Shown piece by piece: positions 41,979 to 51,893 of a stretch of DNA of 64,000 bases (the first letter of the stretch is position 1; each line of letters opens with the position of its first letter). The notes beneath the pieces are model-generated. The model saw only the letters and a list, made by a program, of their open reading frames with translations, had not been told where the DNA came from and did not search any database. This stretch comes from Butyrivibrio proteoclasticus B316 (GTDB lineage: Bacteria; Bacillota; Clostridia; Lachnospirales; Lachnospiraceae): positions 2,904,001 to 2,968,000 of the forward strand of contig NC_014387.1 in NCBI RefSeq assembly GCF_000145035.1. Reading direction: 5' to 3'. The translations under genes and the position numbers were made by a program.

Positions 41979-43154
41979 TTATATTTTTCCTTTAACTATC
42001 CGTTTAATAGTCCCAAGGAATATTGAGAGTTTTCTCTTAAGGGGTACTCCTTCTGCCGCTCCTGACACTCTCATTAAAGAAGATATTTTGTATGCAGGCG
42101 CGGTTCTAAACATAACTTTAAGCGCCAGGCATTTCTGCATCATTGTAGCTTTTCTCTCATACTGAAATTTCTGTATTTTCTTAAAATCCACTAGTTCACT
42201 TCTGTAATCACTTGCAGTAATATAGCCGGCTTCAACTGCCTCTTCAAACAATTTCTCACCGATATCTGACCTGGTGAAAATGATATTTCTGCCATCACCC
42301 TCTGTAAAATCCGGAGTTCCATCCGCCTTGGAATACCAGGCATCTCCACAGGAAATATCAGCTGGTTCACCTGTTCCATTCATACAGAACTTGCAAGACT
42401 TCCTGATATCTCTGCCCAGGATCTTGCCCCATGAATCATTATAGGTCATTTGTGTTTTAATGCCGCTACGGTTAACAGCAGTAGCGTAGCCCGGCCATCC
42501 ATCTCCTCTATACCTTAGCTCAATGCACTCCTCCGGTTTGCAATCTAGCTCTTTAAGAAGCCTCATCTGTGCATTTTCGCTAGGTGCTCCTGCACAGAAA
42601 AAAGATATTGTACATATGAACCTTGAAGCAAACTCCTTGTCCAATTTGAAATAATTGGTAAGGGCAAGGACATCACAAGGCTTCCCGATATAAATATATT
42701 TCTTGCCATATTCTGTCAGATTAAAAATATCTGCCAGTGGCATAGACTGAGTATATCTGGAGCCACATCTATCCACAACTTCTTTTGGCGTTGTACTGCA
42801 ATAAGTCTTGGTTCTCCAGGGCTTATCTGTATCTTTTCCTGTATGGATAACTCCATCTATAAGCTTCTTATCAAGTAAATATGATGCAAGTGATGTGATA
42901 ACGCCACCACTTGAAGCCATATGCCTGATATCCGGATCATTTGAGTAGCCCACATATACTTTCTCGAACTCTCCCCATTCAGGCTGTATTTCGTACACAG
43001 AACCTGTGATCGGACATACTGATTCGAAAAAATCGGTATTGTCCACATTCATATTTGGTTTAAGAAGTCCGTCGTTAAATTTAAGCTCAGCATATCCCTT
43101 TCCTTGGCAAAGACCACATGCTGAGCAATACTCACTAATTCTTTTATTATTCAT
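41979..43154 (-). CDS. FrhB/FdhB-like Fe-S protein of glycan loci
   Basis: 391 residues. N-terminal 4Fe-4S ligands CSACGLCQGKG and a later SVCP; the rest matches the F420 hydrogenase beta-subunit family (SSGGVITSLASYLL, YIGKPCDVLALTNYF, CKFCMNGTGEPADISCGDAW). In bacteria that lack F420 these proteins commonly sit beside polysaccharide pyruvyl transferases, as here (gap 3 nt). A redox step on a glycan or its precursor is the likely job, inferred from context. Confidence 0.85.
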   Translation of the reverse strand: MNNKRISEYCSACGLCQGKGYAELKFNDGLLKPNMNVDNTDFFESVCPITGSVYEIQPEWGEFEKVYVGYSNDPDIRHMASSGGVITSLASYLLDKKLIDGVIHTGKDTDKPWRTKTYCSTTPKEVVDRCGSRYTQSMPLADIFNLTEYGKKYIYIGKPCDVLALTNYFKLDKEFASRFICTISFFCAGAPSENAQMRLLKELDCKPEECIELRYRGDGWPGYATAVNRSGIKTQMTYNDSWGKILGRDIRKSCKFCMNGTGEPADISCGDAWYSKADGTPDFTEGDGRNIIFTRSDIGEKLFEEAVEAGYITASDYRSELVDFKKIQKFQYERKATMMQKCLALKVMFRTAPAYKISSLMRVSGAAEGVPLKRKLSIFLGTIKRIVKGKI

Positions 43155-43157
43155 AAA

Positions 43158-44321
43158 TTAAATCGCCTTAAATATATCTAGCAGATTTCCTGAAAAATCA
43201 TTTAATTTATCCTGAACACTAGCTCTGGAGCTTTCTGCCGCCATCTGAAGCTCTTTATAACCAGATATCCATTCCATCGTCTGTCTTACTGCCTTTTCTG
43301 TATCCAATTTCCTGGCATCAAGAACATATCCGTAGCCAATATTATCATACAATCCCATAAACTTTCTACTATAAGCCACGGGTATAGTTGCAACACCAGC
43401 AGATACGCCAGCCACAGTTGCATGCATCCTGGCAGCAATAAGAATATCCATAGCAGCAATATAACTCTTAATCTCTATTGGACTATTACTCTTTGCCACT
43501 ACATGAGTATTTGGAAATAATTCATGTAGTTTTTGACATATCTCATAATCATTCTCTCCTCCATGATTACCGCCTCCAACGTGAGGTATGAGATATACAT
43601 CATAATTAGCATTACTTGTAACTTCCGATAATATTTTTTTGCAATACTCCTGATAATCAATACTCAGATTAAACTGATTATTGCTGGTATAGCCGCCTTT
43701 CCACAGTAGTCCTGACGGATTTAATGCTACTTTTATCTTTCCGCTTTGCTCCAGCTCTTTGGCAGTATATGTAAGTCCAAACGCCACATCAGTAACTACC
43801 GTAGCCTCTCTGTCACACATCTGCTTAATAACATCAGCCGACTGTTTGTCCCTCGAATAAACTTTATATGCTTTTTTAATTATACGCTTAGCCCATCGCC
43901 TAGACCATGCACTATTATATGGTCCATATGTTTGTGGTCCAAGAATAAATCTGACATTATATTTTTCTGCAAAGTCTTTGAGCAGATTTGTCTTAATATA
44001 TCTATCCGCTCCATAAATATCAGAAAAACTATCTCCCAAAGTAAAATCAAATACAAGATCCGCTTCTTTGAAGTTATGTTTGAGCTGACTCCAAAACGAA
44101 AAACTCTTTGGATGCACCCTTATTACATCAAATTTACGAATAATATCATTGCACTCATACTGTTTATCTGAATAACTGATAGCAGTAATATTTATACTTG
44201 CTCCTAATTCTTTGCCAATCTGCTCGAGAATATTTATAAAAGATAGCGTGAGAGCAACACAGCCCAAATTATCATTTTCTATCTCTAAACCAATGATTGA
44301 CACATTGTATTCCTTTTTCAT
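43158..44321 (-). CDS. Polysaccharide pyruvyl transferase family protein
   Basis: 387 residues of GT-B-like fold. Marks: GLEIENDNLGCVAL near the N-terminus, LGDSFSDIYG, ILGPQTYGPY, and a C-terminal donor region IAARMHATVAGVSAGVATIPVAYSRKFMG (the RMHA motif of CsaB-like enzymes). It transfers pyruvate from PEP as a ketal on cell-wall sugars. ATG with GAGGTAA upstream. It is paired with the FrhB-like gene. Confidence 0.9.
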   Translation of the reverse strand: MKKEYNVSIIGLEIENDNLGCVALTLSFINILEQIGKELGASINITAISYSDKQYECNDIIRKFDVIRVHPKSFSFWSQLKHNFKEADLVFDFTLGDSFSDIYGADRYIKTNLLKDFAEKYNVRFILGPQTYGPYNSAWSRRWAKRIIKKAYKVYSRDKQSADVIKQMCDREATVVTDVAFGLTYTAKELEQSGKIKVALNPSGLLWKGGYTSNNQFNLSIDYQEYCKKILSEVTSNANYDVYLIPHVGGGNHGGENDYEICQKLHELFPNTHVVAKSNSPIEIKSYIAAMDILIAARMHATVAGVSAGVATIPVAYSRKFMGLYDNIGYGYVLDARKLDTEKAVRQTMEWISGYKELQMAAESSRASVQDKLNDFSGNLLDIFKAI

Positions 44322-44329
44322 GAATTACC

Positions 44330-45346
44330 TCACTCCCCCAGTGATGCTTTAATTCTGTCCGAATAAATCAACATGCGCTCATCATGTACTTCGTTTCTGT
44401 CATATAGCACAAACTGATCCCATTTCCTCTTTTTATAATCAGGCCGGCTCACATTTCCCCTCTCAAATTTGGCCCTGCAATCTTCTTCAGATTTACCATA
44501 GTAGTGATTAACCCTGATGTAATCATAAGTATTATTAGGATAATCATTCCATGGCGAATCAATTTCTATGCCCTTTTCATTCAGCTGCTTAAGTTTATCA
44601 TTTCTAAGATATGCAAAATGAGGACTTGTAAGGCAGCCCTTTATAAGCCTTGGATTACATATAAACTTAAGTAACCTGTTTGTTGAAGAGTTGTATTCTG
44701 CCCTGTTTGTATAATTATCTATAACTAGCCCCTCCGGTCTGTTTTTATGTCCGGAAGAACCAAACACAAGCCAGTTCATAGATAAAACTGCCATATTCGG
44801 AAAATGCTTAAATCTCTCATCAAGAACCTGAACCAGATTTTTGCTGCTGTCAGTAGGTACTACAAATTCATCAAGATCGATAAAGCCTACATATTTGGAA
44901 GTTCTTTTACTTTTGCGTAGGCCCGCATAATACATATCAAGCTGCTTACCCTTGCCAGGGAATAATTCGTACTCAACAATTCCCTTATCTATATATTTTT
45001 GCAATAACTGCCTTGTATTATCAGTACTTCCATTATCAAAAATATAGAATTTATCAACTCCAACAAGCCTGTGATACTCTATCCATTCCTCAATATACCT
45101 TGCCTCATTGTAAACACACGCCACAAAAGACAAGTTGTTTATATAATGCCTGTCATGAAAATTTGCCAGTTCTCTCTTAACCAAAAGCCTGTCAATGGTT
45201 TTCTCAAATATGAAATTATATACTCCGCATAATAACAAAAGTGGAGACAGTACTACATACAATACTTTCCTTGAACCTCGATCATCCACTTTTCTGAGTA
45301 GTCCAAAGTAAAGCCTATAGTCGTACTTTCTGATTAGCTCTGTCAT
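44330..45346 (-). CDS. Glycosyltransferase, GT92/GT2-like
   Basis: 338 residues. FVACVYNEARYIEEWIEYHRLVGVDKFYIFDNGSTDNT and YVGFIDLDEFVVP (DxD) fit the DUF23/GT92 group of inverting transferases. A single hydrophobic segment near 30-45 may anchor it in the membrane. Lies in the glycan locus between the pyruvyl transferase and CotH genes. Confidence 0.85.
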   Translation of the reverse strand: MTELIRKYDYRLYFGLLRKVDDRGSRKVLYVVLSPLLLLCGVYNFIFEKTIDRLLVKRELANFHDRHYINNLSFVACVYNEARYIEEWIEYHRLVGVDKFYIFDNGSTDNTRQLLQKYIDKGIVEYELFPGKGKQLDMYYAGLRKSKRTSKYVGFIDLDEFVVPTDSSKNLVQVLDERFKHFPNMAVLSMNWLVFGSSGHKNRPEGLVIDNYTNRAEYNSSTNRLLKFICNPRLIKGCLTSPHFAYLRNDKLKQLNEKGIEIDSPWNDYPNNTYDYIRVNHYYGKSEEDCRAKFERGNVSRPDYKKRKWDQFVLYDRNEVHDERMLIYSDRIKASLGE

Positions 45347-45366
45347 TCCAACTAGTTTCCCCGTAA

Positions 45367-47586
45367 TTAGTTTTCCTCTACCTGACTATTATCAGTTACC
45401 TGATTTTCACCTGGTATCATCTCCTCAAATTCAGAAGAAGCCCCTTCTGTTCCTTCATCAGTAGCATCTACTTTCCCGGAGACATTACCTTTTTGTCCAA
45501 TATACTCTTTAGTATATATATCCAGATATCTCTCACGCGCTGAGAAAAAGCTCTTAATCTTTTTCTCAGCACTCTCATAATAGTTAATCTCATTAGAATA
45601 GAATCTTAGGTTAGTTGCATAAACAGCTCGTCCTATTGTCTGATTCAATTCTTCCAACACCACATCTGCATGCTCACGTGTAAATGCATTTTCAACCAAC
45701 TCATTCATCGTCTGCTCAAATTCCTTTGCAAATGAATCATTTTGCAAAATAGAATTAAAGAAAGCATTATCCCTGATTCCTGGCGAAAGATATGTGTTCA
45801 TCATAGGTGTAGAAAAATCACCTTTTTTATATGGAGTCAAAAAGCTTGATGTATTTCCCAAAGTATTATCTACACTATTTATAGCCCATCTCCATCTGCC
45901 ATCATTAAAGCCTGAACCTGTATCTCCTTCAGTCCTGAAAACACAGGCACTAAAGCCCCTGTCCATAATGGTATTGCCGATAAATATATTGGCGCACATA
46001 AACTCAATATAATTACTGATATCCATCATGGATTTAAGGTTCTCATAGTTCTCAGGAACAGAAAAGTCTGTATTTACAACATAGTTATAGAATTCTCTGT
46101 ACTCAGATGATCCTATATAGTCTGTTTCTACTTTTATGACCTTGTCTGTAACGCCATACTTTTCTCCAAGGTACTTTTCATCATAGTTGGTTGCAAGTGA
46201 ATACATTCCCCAGAACTCACCATCTATAAATACCATGCACGGCTGAAAATCTCTTGTGATCACATTAGTTCCTTCAGTAATGCCTTTTACGAAATAATTC
46301 CTTATCTTGGAATTTACATCACCGCCGCCTGACAACAGCTGTAAATAGTTTGATGAACTATTAAGGAACTCATCAAGGCCTGTTCCTGATGGATAATCAC
46401 TCTCAGCCTTGATAACCATAGACCTCTGTTCTGCTCCTCTTCTTTCATCTCTCATGATGGTAATAGAAACATCACCGGAATATGTCTTATCCTTGCACGG
46501 CTCAAAGTATTCTATCTTAGCTTTGGCAGAGTTACCATTTAGATAGTTTGCCAGAGACATATTTCCCTGAATATATCCGTCATAGTAGCTCTTTCCGGGT
46601 ACATATATGCCTTTCTCAAATCCAAACATTTCATCAGGATCAACTTCAATAGAAAGAACCGGAAGTCCAACATAATCCGCATCATTATTATAACCAACAT
46701 AATATGACGCTGTTTTCTGGCTCACTATTTCATTCTTATCATTGACCGCTATTACATTAATTACCGTTCCTCTGTTAACCTTCTTGGGAACAATTGAAGT
46801 ATGTGTGTATCCCTTTCCATCGCTTACTGCATACACGTAACTTGTACTACTTGGCCTTGAAATAGATATCTTGGATTCGTAAACTTCAGAATCCGTGGTT
46901 GGAATCGTACCATCAGTAGTATAAAAAAGTTTGCAATCCTTAGGAGCAATGATTTCCAGATCAAAAGGCTCCTCATAGAATCCACTTGGAACAGAAAGCA
47001 GAATCTCATCAGACTCAGCTAAAGTGCTTCCTTCATTACTCTCACCAACAGATGAATTGATATACCCCACTTCGTAGCTGCCATCAGTTAAACATCCGTA
47101 GCTTGTTCCTGAAGATAACTTTCCAAAACTTATTGCTCTGACAAGTTCTTTTTTATCATTGAATATCTGAATAACATTACTGTCACTATCGGCATCAATA
47201 CCGACTACCTGAACAACACACAGACCCTTAGCATCTATGGAAGTTCCTTCATCAATAATTGTCTCCTTTCCATTAGCAGAGACAATGTATCCCCCTATAG
47301 AGATTGGTTTAAAATCTCCATTTAATAATTCTATATTGCCCTTACCATCAACTTCATTTATTGTTATTTTGGCTGTATTACTGCCTGCTAATAATTCGCT
47401 TTCGGAATCCTCTGTATCATTTGAAGTTTCTGAAGCACCTGCACTATCCAATAATTCCTGCTGCGCCATACGGTCTCTGTTTCTTGTCATCCTTATTACC
47501 AAAAACAGAAGAACAATTGCAACGATAGTAATAACAACTACCACTACATCCCTTTTCCTAAAATTACTAAAAAAACTTTTTTTCAT
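45367..47586 (-). CDS. CotH-family kinase-like surface protein
   Basis: 739 residues. N-terminal membrane helix (DVVVVVITIVAIVLLFLVI). The first outer part (about 70-175) resembles a lamin-tail domain (ITINEVDGKGNIELLN), next a chitobiase C-terminal-type domain (FYEEPFDLEIIAPKDCKLFYTTDGTIPTTDS), then the CotH domain with VFIDGEFWGMYSLATNYDEKYLGEKYG and AINSVDNTLGNTSSF. CotH proteins are atypical secreted kinases known from spore coats. An acidic Ser/Glu tail ends it. Its ATG overlaps the VanZ stop, so it is part of the glycan operon. Its substrate on the cell surface is unknown. Confidence 0.85.
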   Translation of the reverse strand: MKKSFFSNFRKRDVVVVVITIVAIVLLFLVIRMTRNRDRMAQQELLDSAGASETSNDTEDSESELLAGSNTAKITINEVDGKGNIELLNGDFKPISIGGYIVSANGKETIIDEGTSIDAKGLCVVQVVGIDADSDSNVIQIFNDKKELVRAISFGKLSSGTSYGCLTDGSYEVGYINSSVGESNEGSTLAESDEILLSVPSGFYEEPFDLEIIAPKDCKLFYTTDGTIPTTDSEVYESKISISRPSSTSYVYAVSDGKGYTHTSIVPKKVNRGTVINVIAVNDKNEIVSQKTASYYVGYNNDADYVGLPVLSIEVDPDEMFGFEKGIYVPGKSYYDGYIQGNMSLANYLNGNSAKAKIEYFEPCKDKTYSGDVSITIMRDERRGAEQRSMVIKAESDYPSGTGLDEFLNSSSNYLQLLSGGGDVNSKIRNYFVKGITEGTNVITRDFQPCMVFIDGEFWGMYSLATNYDEKYLGEKYGVTDKVIKVETDYIGSSEYREFYNYVVNTDFSVPENYENLKSMMDISNYIEFMCANIFIGNTIMDRGFSACVFRTEGDTGSGFNDGRWRWAINSVDNTLGNTSSFLTPYKKGDFSTPMMNTYLSPGIRDNAFFNSILQNDSFAKEFEQTMNELVENAFTREHADVVLEELNQTIGRAVYATNLRFYSNEINYYESAEKKIKSFFSARERYLDIYTKEYIGQKGNVSGKVDATDEGTEGASSEFEEMIPGENQVTDNSQVEEN

Positions 47587-48179
47587 ACATTACCCTCTTT
47601 CAAAATGTTTATTTTTGTATAAACACTTTTTATAACAATATATATAAGGCAGCCAATAAAGCCGCCGCAGGCATTTGTTACTAAATCAGTAGCTTCTGAA
47701 GCACCTGTCCTGGTGAAATACTGTGCAACCTCTATGATCAGACTTGTGATAAGACTATAAAAAACAGTCATGACAATTCTTCTATAGTTATTATCAAGTG
47801 CACTTGCTATGAGAAATCCCCAGGGAATAAAAAACACTACGTTCAAAAAGCTGTATACCACCTGCTTTTCATCCACAGTCCCATCCCATTTTCTAAATCC
47901 GAAATATATTCTCGTATGAATAGCCGACTTTTCCATCCCAAGTCTTCTATAAAAAGCTATCTGAAATATAAAACATGCATAGATTGCCATGAGCCAAAGG
48001 GCTCTTTTTTTGTTCGAGTTAATTATCCTGCCAGTTACTTTTTCATATACAAAAAACAATCCATAAAGTAGCAGAACAGATAAAACACTCGTTTCAATAA
48101 ATAGCAATATAGATGCACCATCCATCTGCTGACTTGTTAAATATATAAAATAATCAAAATATATTTTTAACTGTCCCAT
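47583..48179 (-). CDS. VanZ-like family membrane protein
   Basis: 198 residues with five to six membrane helices and the VanZ pattern: VFFIPWGFLIASALD, SLITSLIIEVAQYFT, ATDLVTNACGGFIGCLIY. VanZ proteins occur in glycan and teicoplanin-resistance loci; the biochemical role is not defined. Overlaps the CotH gene by 4 nt. Confidence 0.88.
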   Translation of the reverse strand: MGQLKIYFDYFIYLTSQQMDGASILLFIETSVLSVLLLYGLFFVYEKVTGRIINSNKKRALWLMAIYACFIFQIAFYRRLGMEKSAIHTRIYFGFRKWDGTVDEKQVVYSFLNVVFFIPWGFLIASALDNNYRRIVMTVFYSLITSLIIEVAQYFTRTGASEATDLVTNACGGFIGCLIYIVIKSVYTKINILKEGNV

Positions 48180-48197
48180 ATAAATTGCCTATCTAAC

Positions 48198-49547
48198 TCA
48201 TATCGTTAGTTTCATATACTTACTTGTCTTATTTTTAATCCTGGTCACAAACTGTTCTGGCGCATAACTAATAAATAAAGCAAAGAACAAATACAAATAC
48301 TTAAGTGTTCCCAGTGAATCAACATAATACAAGGCGATCATGTAGGAAAGCGATCCTAAGAAAAAAGCCTTAGTATAAGCATCCCTATCCTTTATTATCT
48401 TTTTGAGCATCATAAAGAGCATTACAACAAAAAATAATAATATGGAAAACATTCCCGGATAAGCATATCTCACATATTCACCAATATAATGATTATCCAG
48501 AGACTTGAGTGTAACACCATTGATCACAGTAGAAAATGGCCTTGATCTGCCCAAACCAAGCAAAGGATTGAGCCAATTAACTTTAAAGACATACCACAAA
48601 TAATCTCTGTAGTCAGAGCTTGTCTTTGTACCCAGCGTAGCACCATACTTTACAGATAAACTCGTATCAAACAGTTCGTCAATTACACCGGTGATCTGGA
48701 GCATAAAATAGCCTCCTACGCTTGTACCCGATAAAGCAATCAATAATACGCCAATAACAACAATCGCAATGGTACCTGTTATCAGTGTACGCTTTTTTTC
48801 CATTTTGGCAGAAAAAAGGAATATTCCTATAATTTCAACTCCCATAACCGCAAAAGATGAACGCGATCCTGTAAAAACGATATTGATGATCAGCATAAAA
48901 AACAGAAGCGGTCTTTGGAACATATAAAACTTATTGTTCTTAAGATCCAGGCATGTTAATGGTAATGCAACATTTAACATAAGCCCATATCCCAAAGCAT
49001 GAGCCGCCGGACCTACTATTCGATAATGACCATTCCTGACAAATATTCCACTCGACAATGCTCCGTCTAGTGTTTTTAAATAATAGAATAAGGAATAGCC
49101 CAAAAAGTATTCTATAATACCTTCTATAGCGAGCAGGTAATAACATCCAAGTATAATTCTTACTGTTGTATCTACTCCAAGAGAACGCCTTATCACATAT
49201 ATAGCCAAAAACAATATCAAGAATTCAATAAACGGATTTAGAAAAGCTTTTAAGTCTGTTCTGAGGACCATTGTATATGTGATAACAAATATGTATGGTG
49301 CCGTAGCCAAAAAGACTCCATTATATTTGATCATCGGAAGAAAATCATATAATCTCTCACGTTTAGCGCATATCATAATCATCAGTGCTATTATCAGCAT
49401 CCTGACTGCTGTCAGATCAAATCCCGGAGCCGGTATTCCAAAATATGGAGGCATGACTATAGCTGATATGATAAAAATGACAGAAACAGCCTTGAATACC
49501 TTTTCTTCTATATTATTGATATATTTGCTATCTGATAAACCACTCAT
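48198..49547 (-). CDS. O-antigen ligase/polymerase-like membrane protein (Wzy)
   Basis: 449 residues with 10 to 12 membrane helices and a Wzy_C-type outer loop holding GLGRSRPFSTVINGVTLKSLDNHYI and GSRSSFAVMGVEI. It would join undecaprenyl-linked repeat units after flipping. ATG at 49547 with GAAGG upstream; a longer in-frame version starting at 49619 overlaps the upstream glycosyltransferase gene and is rejected. Confidence 0.85.
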   Translation of the reverse strand: MSGLSDSKYINNIEEKVFKAVSVIFIISAIVMPPYFGIPAPGFDLTAVRMLIIALMIMICAKRERLYDFLPMIKYNGVFLATAPYIFVITYTMVLRTDLKAFLNPFIEFLILFLAIYVIRRSLGVDTTVRIILGCYYLLAIEGIIEYFLGYSLFYYLKTLDGALSSGIFVRNGHYRIVGPAAHALGYGLMLNVALPLTCLDLKNNKFYMFQRPLLFFMLIINIVFTGSRSSFAVMGVEIIGIFLFSAKMEKKRTLITGTIAIVVIGVLLIALSGTSVGGYFMLQITGVIDELFDTSLSVKYGATLGTKTSSDYRDYLWYVFKVNWLNPLLGLGRSRPFSTVINGVTLKSLDNHYIGEYVRYAYPGMFSILLFFVVMLFMMLKKIIKDRDAYTKAFFLGSLSYMIALYYVDSLGTLKYLYLFFALFISYAPEQFVTRIKNKTSKYMKLTI

Positions 49548-49557
49548 TTTATAACCT

Positions 49558-50484
49558 TCACTGCCTAATTGCCATATATAGCTCAACAGGAATTGCTCTC
49601 TTTTTGTGATAGCAATCACTGTATTTTATGATGAGAGGAAAGACATTAAAGAGCTTCCTCTTTTCCATTAAATCAATCCTGAGCTTTGTAGCTCTTATAT
49701 TCTTATCCAGTATTTTTTTCTGTATTATTGGTCTGTTGTTATCCTCTGAAAACTTCAGTGTTGATTCGTGACTAGCCAATAACTTTTTAAAAAAGAGAAT
49801 TCTTTTTTGAAGATCTCTCATCTTGCCCAGTGAAACATTGCCTTCATGCACTCTTCTCTTAAGTGATGTGTAGTGGTAAAAATATAATCCGTCATTAACA
49901 AGCGCAAGCTTCCACACAAATTCATCATGTGCCCAGTCTTTAAACCAATAGGGCTTGATAATATCCCAAAAAGCCCTTCTGACACACATTGTACATCCCT
50001 GGCATCCAATAAAAATATTCTTATTGTTAAACTCCAAGTGCTCTAAAGATTCATCATTTTTGAAAGTTGCCAGTTCCCACGAAGGAACGGACAAAGCATT
50101 TTCAGATACAGTAAATGGTTCAAATTCAGATCCAAGCAGTAATATGCTTGGATTATTCTCCATTTGAAAAAGCATCTTTTCTACTCTGTCACTCACCCAT
50201 ATATCGTCCTGATCACAGAAAAAGATATAATCTCCAGAAGCCTTACATGCTCCATAAAAAAAGTTAGAAGCATATCCCAGATTATGTTCATTAACATAGA
50301 CTTTCCATTGTGAGAGCTTTTCTCTGTCTATATAATCTGAGACTACACTGACAGTATTATCCTGAGACCTGTCATCGCAGATAATAACCTCATCAACACT
50401 TCTTGTCTGGTTCTTTATTGAGTCAAGCTGTTCAATTATTGTTTCTGCACCGTTATATGTGCATACCACTACCGATGTTTTCAC
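49558..50484 (-). CDS. Family 2 glycosyltransferase
   Basis: 308 residues starting at GTG (AAAGG upstream). TSVVVCTYNGAETIIEQLDSIKNQT, EVIICDDRSQDNT and FFCDQDDIWV are the GT2 nucleotide and DxD motifs, of the rhamnosyltransferase-like branch. Middle residues KDWAHDEFVWKLAL hold the usual catalytic acidic pair. Cytoplasmic face of the glycan pathway. Confidence 0.92.
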   Translation of the reverse strand: MKTSVVVCTYNGAETIIEQLDSIKNQTRSVDEVIICDDRSQDNTVSVVSDYIDREKLSQWKVYVNEHNLGYASNFFYGACKASGDYIFFCDQDDIWVSDRVEKMLFQMENNPSILLLGSEFEPFTVSENALSVPSWELATFKNDESLEHLEFNNKNIFIGCQGCTMCVRRAFWDIIKPYWFKDWAHDEFVWKLALVNDGLYFYHYTSLKRRVHEGNVSLGKMRDLQKRILFFKKLLASHESTLKFSEDNNRPIIQKKILDKNIRATKLRIDLMEKRKLFNVFPLIIKYSDCYHKKRAIPVELYMAIRQ

Positions 50485-50487
50485 TGT

Positions 50488-51879
50488 TTAAGCCTTTTGC
50501 TGTTCCTCTTTGTAATTTCTAAATGCATAATCTTTGGACTTGGTTGAAATTCCATTGTAAATAATGCCAAATATATCGGCATTCAAACTCTCAAGCTTCT
50601 TAACTATAAGCTTGGTTCTGACAAACTTGGTCATTCCCTCTCTTATAACAATCAGATAGTATGCATCTGTTCTGGCAAGAGAAAGCGCATCGGCATATAC
50701 TCTAAGAGGTGGCATGTCTATAACTATCTCATCGTACTTTTCCTTCATCTCATCGATCAATTCATACCATTTATCAGCAGCAAGAAGTTCGCTCTTATTC
50801 TTCATATTTTCACTGGAATAAATAATATCAAGAAGGTCACCTTTATTTACGATAACTGGTTTACCAATTTTACCAGCCAGATAATCAGCCAGGCCATTCT
50901 TGTCTTTATTGGGAATTATTTCGCGAAGTTTGCTGTTTCTCATATCTGCATCAATAAGAAGAACCTTCTTACCTGCTGCGGAAAGAGCTTTTGCGATATT
51001 ATATGCATTTATTGTTCGTCCCTCAGAAGCATCTGCACTGGCAACAACAAATACAGAGCATTTCTTTTCTTCTCTGCTCCATAACATATTTGCACGGATG
51101 TCATTATATGCTTCATTGAGTATGAACTTGCTGTCTTCTTTGAGTGTAATGTTGGAATATGGATTGTCATCATTTTTATCTCCGGAAATACTTGGCACCT
51201 TACCAATTATCGGAATATTAAAGATGTCCTCTACCTCATAAACACGTCTGATCGTCGTATCTAAAAGAGCCTTGATCACAAAGAAAACAATGGTCAGAAA
51301 AACGCCAACTGCAAAGGCTAAAGCCACGATCATTGTAAGGCTAAGTGAAGCTGAAGGAGCTGTAGGCAGCTCTGCTGCATCAAATACTCTAAAACCTCCG
51401 GCTTTAACTACGGAAGGAATGATAACCGGTGCAAGGTCACTGATAGCATTAGCAATAGTCAGCGCATTTGCCGGATTAGGATCACTTACATAAACAATGA
51501 ACATAGCTGTATCATTGACAGTTCTTGTTGAAATGCTTCTGTGAAGTTTCTCAACTGTATAACCATCCATATTGACTTCATCTGCCAGGGCTGAAAGGAA
51601 AGTTGAACTTCTCAAAACCTGTACATAAGATGTAATAAGTCTGTTGGCCTGTGATATTTCTGCTGTTGTCTGATTAACCCCCATATCATCCACGTTGTCA
51701 GGATTAGAATATACATAAAACGAAACATCCGCAGTGTATGTCCTGTAAGTAAATGACCTTCCTACTACTGCAGCTATGATTGCAGCTGCTACACCGACGA
51801 TCACCATATAAACAATACTGTTTTTAAGGGTTGTCAGTATTTTTTCGATATGAAAATTCTCCAAAATTGTGTTAAACAT
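50488..51879 (-). CDS. Wzz-kinase fusion with degenerate P-loop
   Basis: 463 residues. Residues 1-215 form a chain-length (Wzz) domain with helices at about 21-40 and 180-203; residues about 255-450 form a BY-kinase-like domain. Walker A' VLLIDADMRN and Walker B EIVIDMPP are good, but Walker A reads ASEGRTI (284-290) with Arg288 in place of the essential Lys. No C-terminal Tyr cluster is present (the end is YAFRNYKEEQQKA). It probably acts as a length regulator that cannot autophosphorylate. ATG at 51879 with AAGGGAG 6 nt upstream. Confidence 0.9.
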   Translation of the reverse strand: MFNTILENFHIEKILTTLKNSIVYMVIVGVAAAIIAAVVGRSFTYRTYTADVSFYVYSNPDNVDDMGVNQTTAEISQANRLITSYVQVLRSSTFLSALADEVNMDGYTVEKLHRSISTRTVNDTAMFIVYVSDPNPANALTIANAISDLAPVIIPSVVKAGGFRVFDAAELPTAPSASLSLTMIVALAFAVGVFLTIVFFVIKALLDTTIRRVYEVEDIFNIPIIGKVPSISGDKNDDNPYSNITLKEDSKFILNEAYNDIRANMLWSREEKKCSVFVVASADASEGRTINAYNIAKALSAAGKKVLLIDADMRNSKLREIIPNKDKNGLADYLAGKIGKPVIVNKGDLLDIIYSSENMKNKSELLAADKWYELIDEMKEKYDEIVIDMPPLRVYADALSLARTDAYYLIVIREGMTKFVRTKLIVKKLESLNADIFGIIYNGISTKSKDYAFRNYKEEQQKA

Positions 51880-51893
51880 ATGAAACTCCCTTT

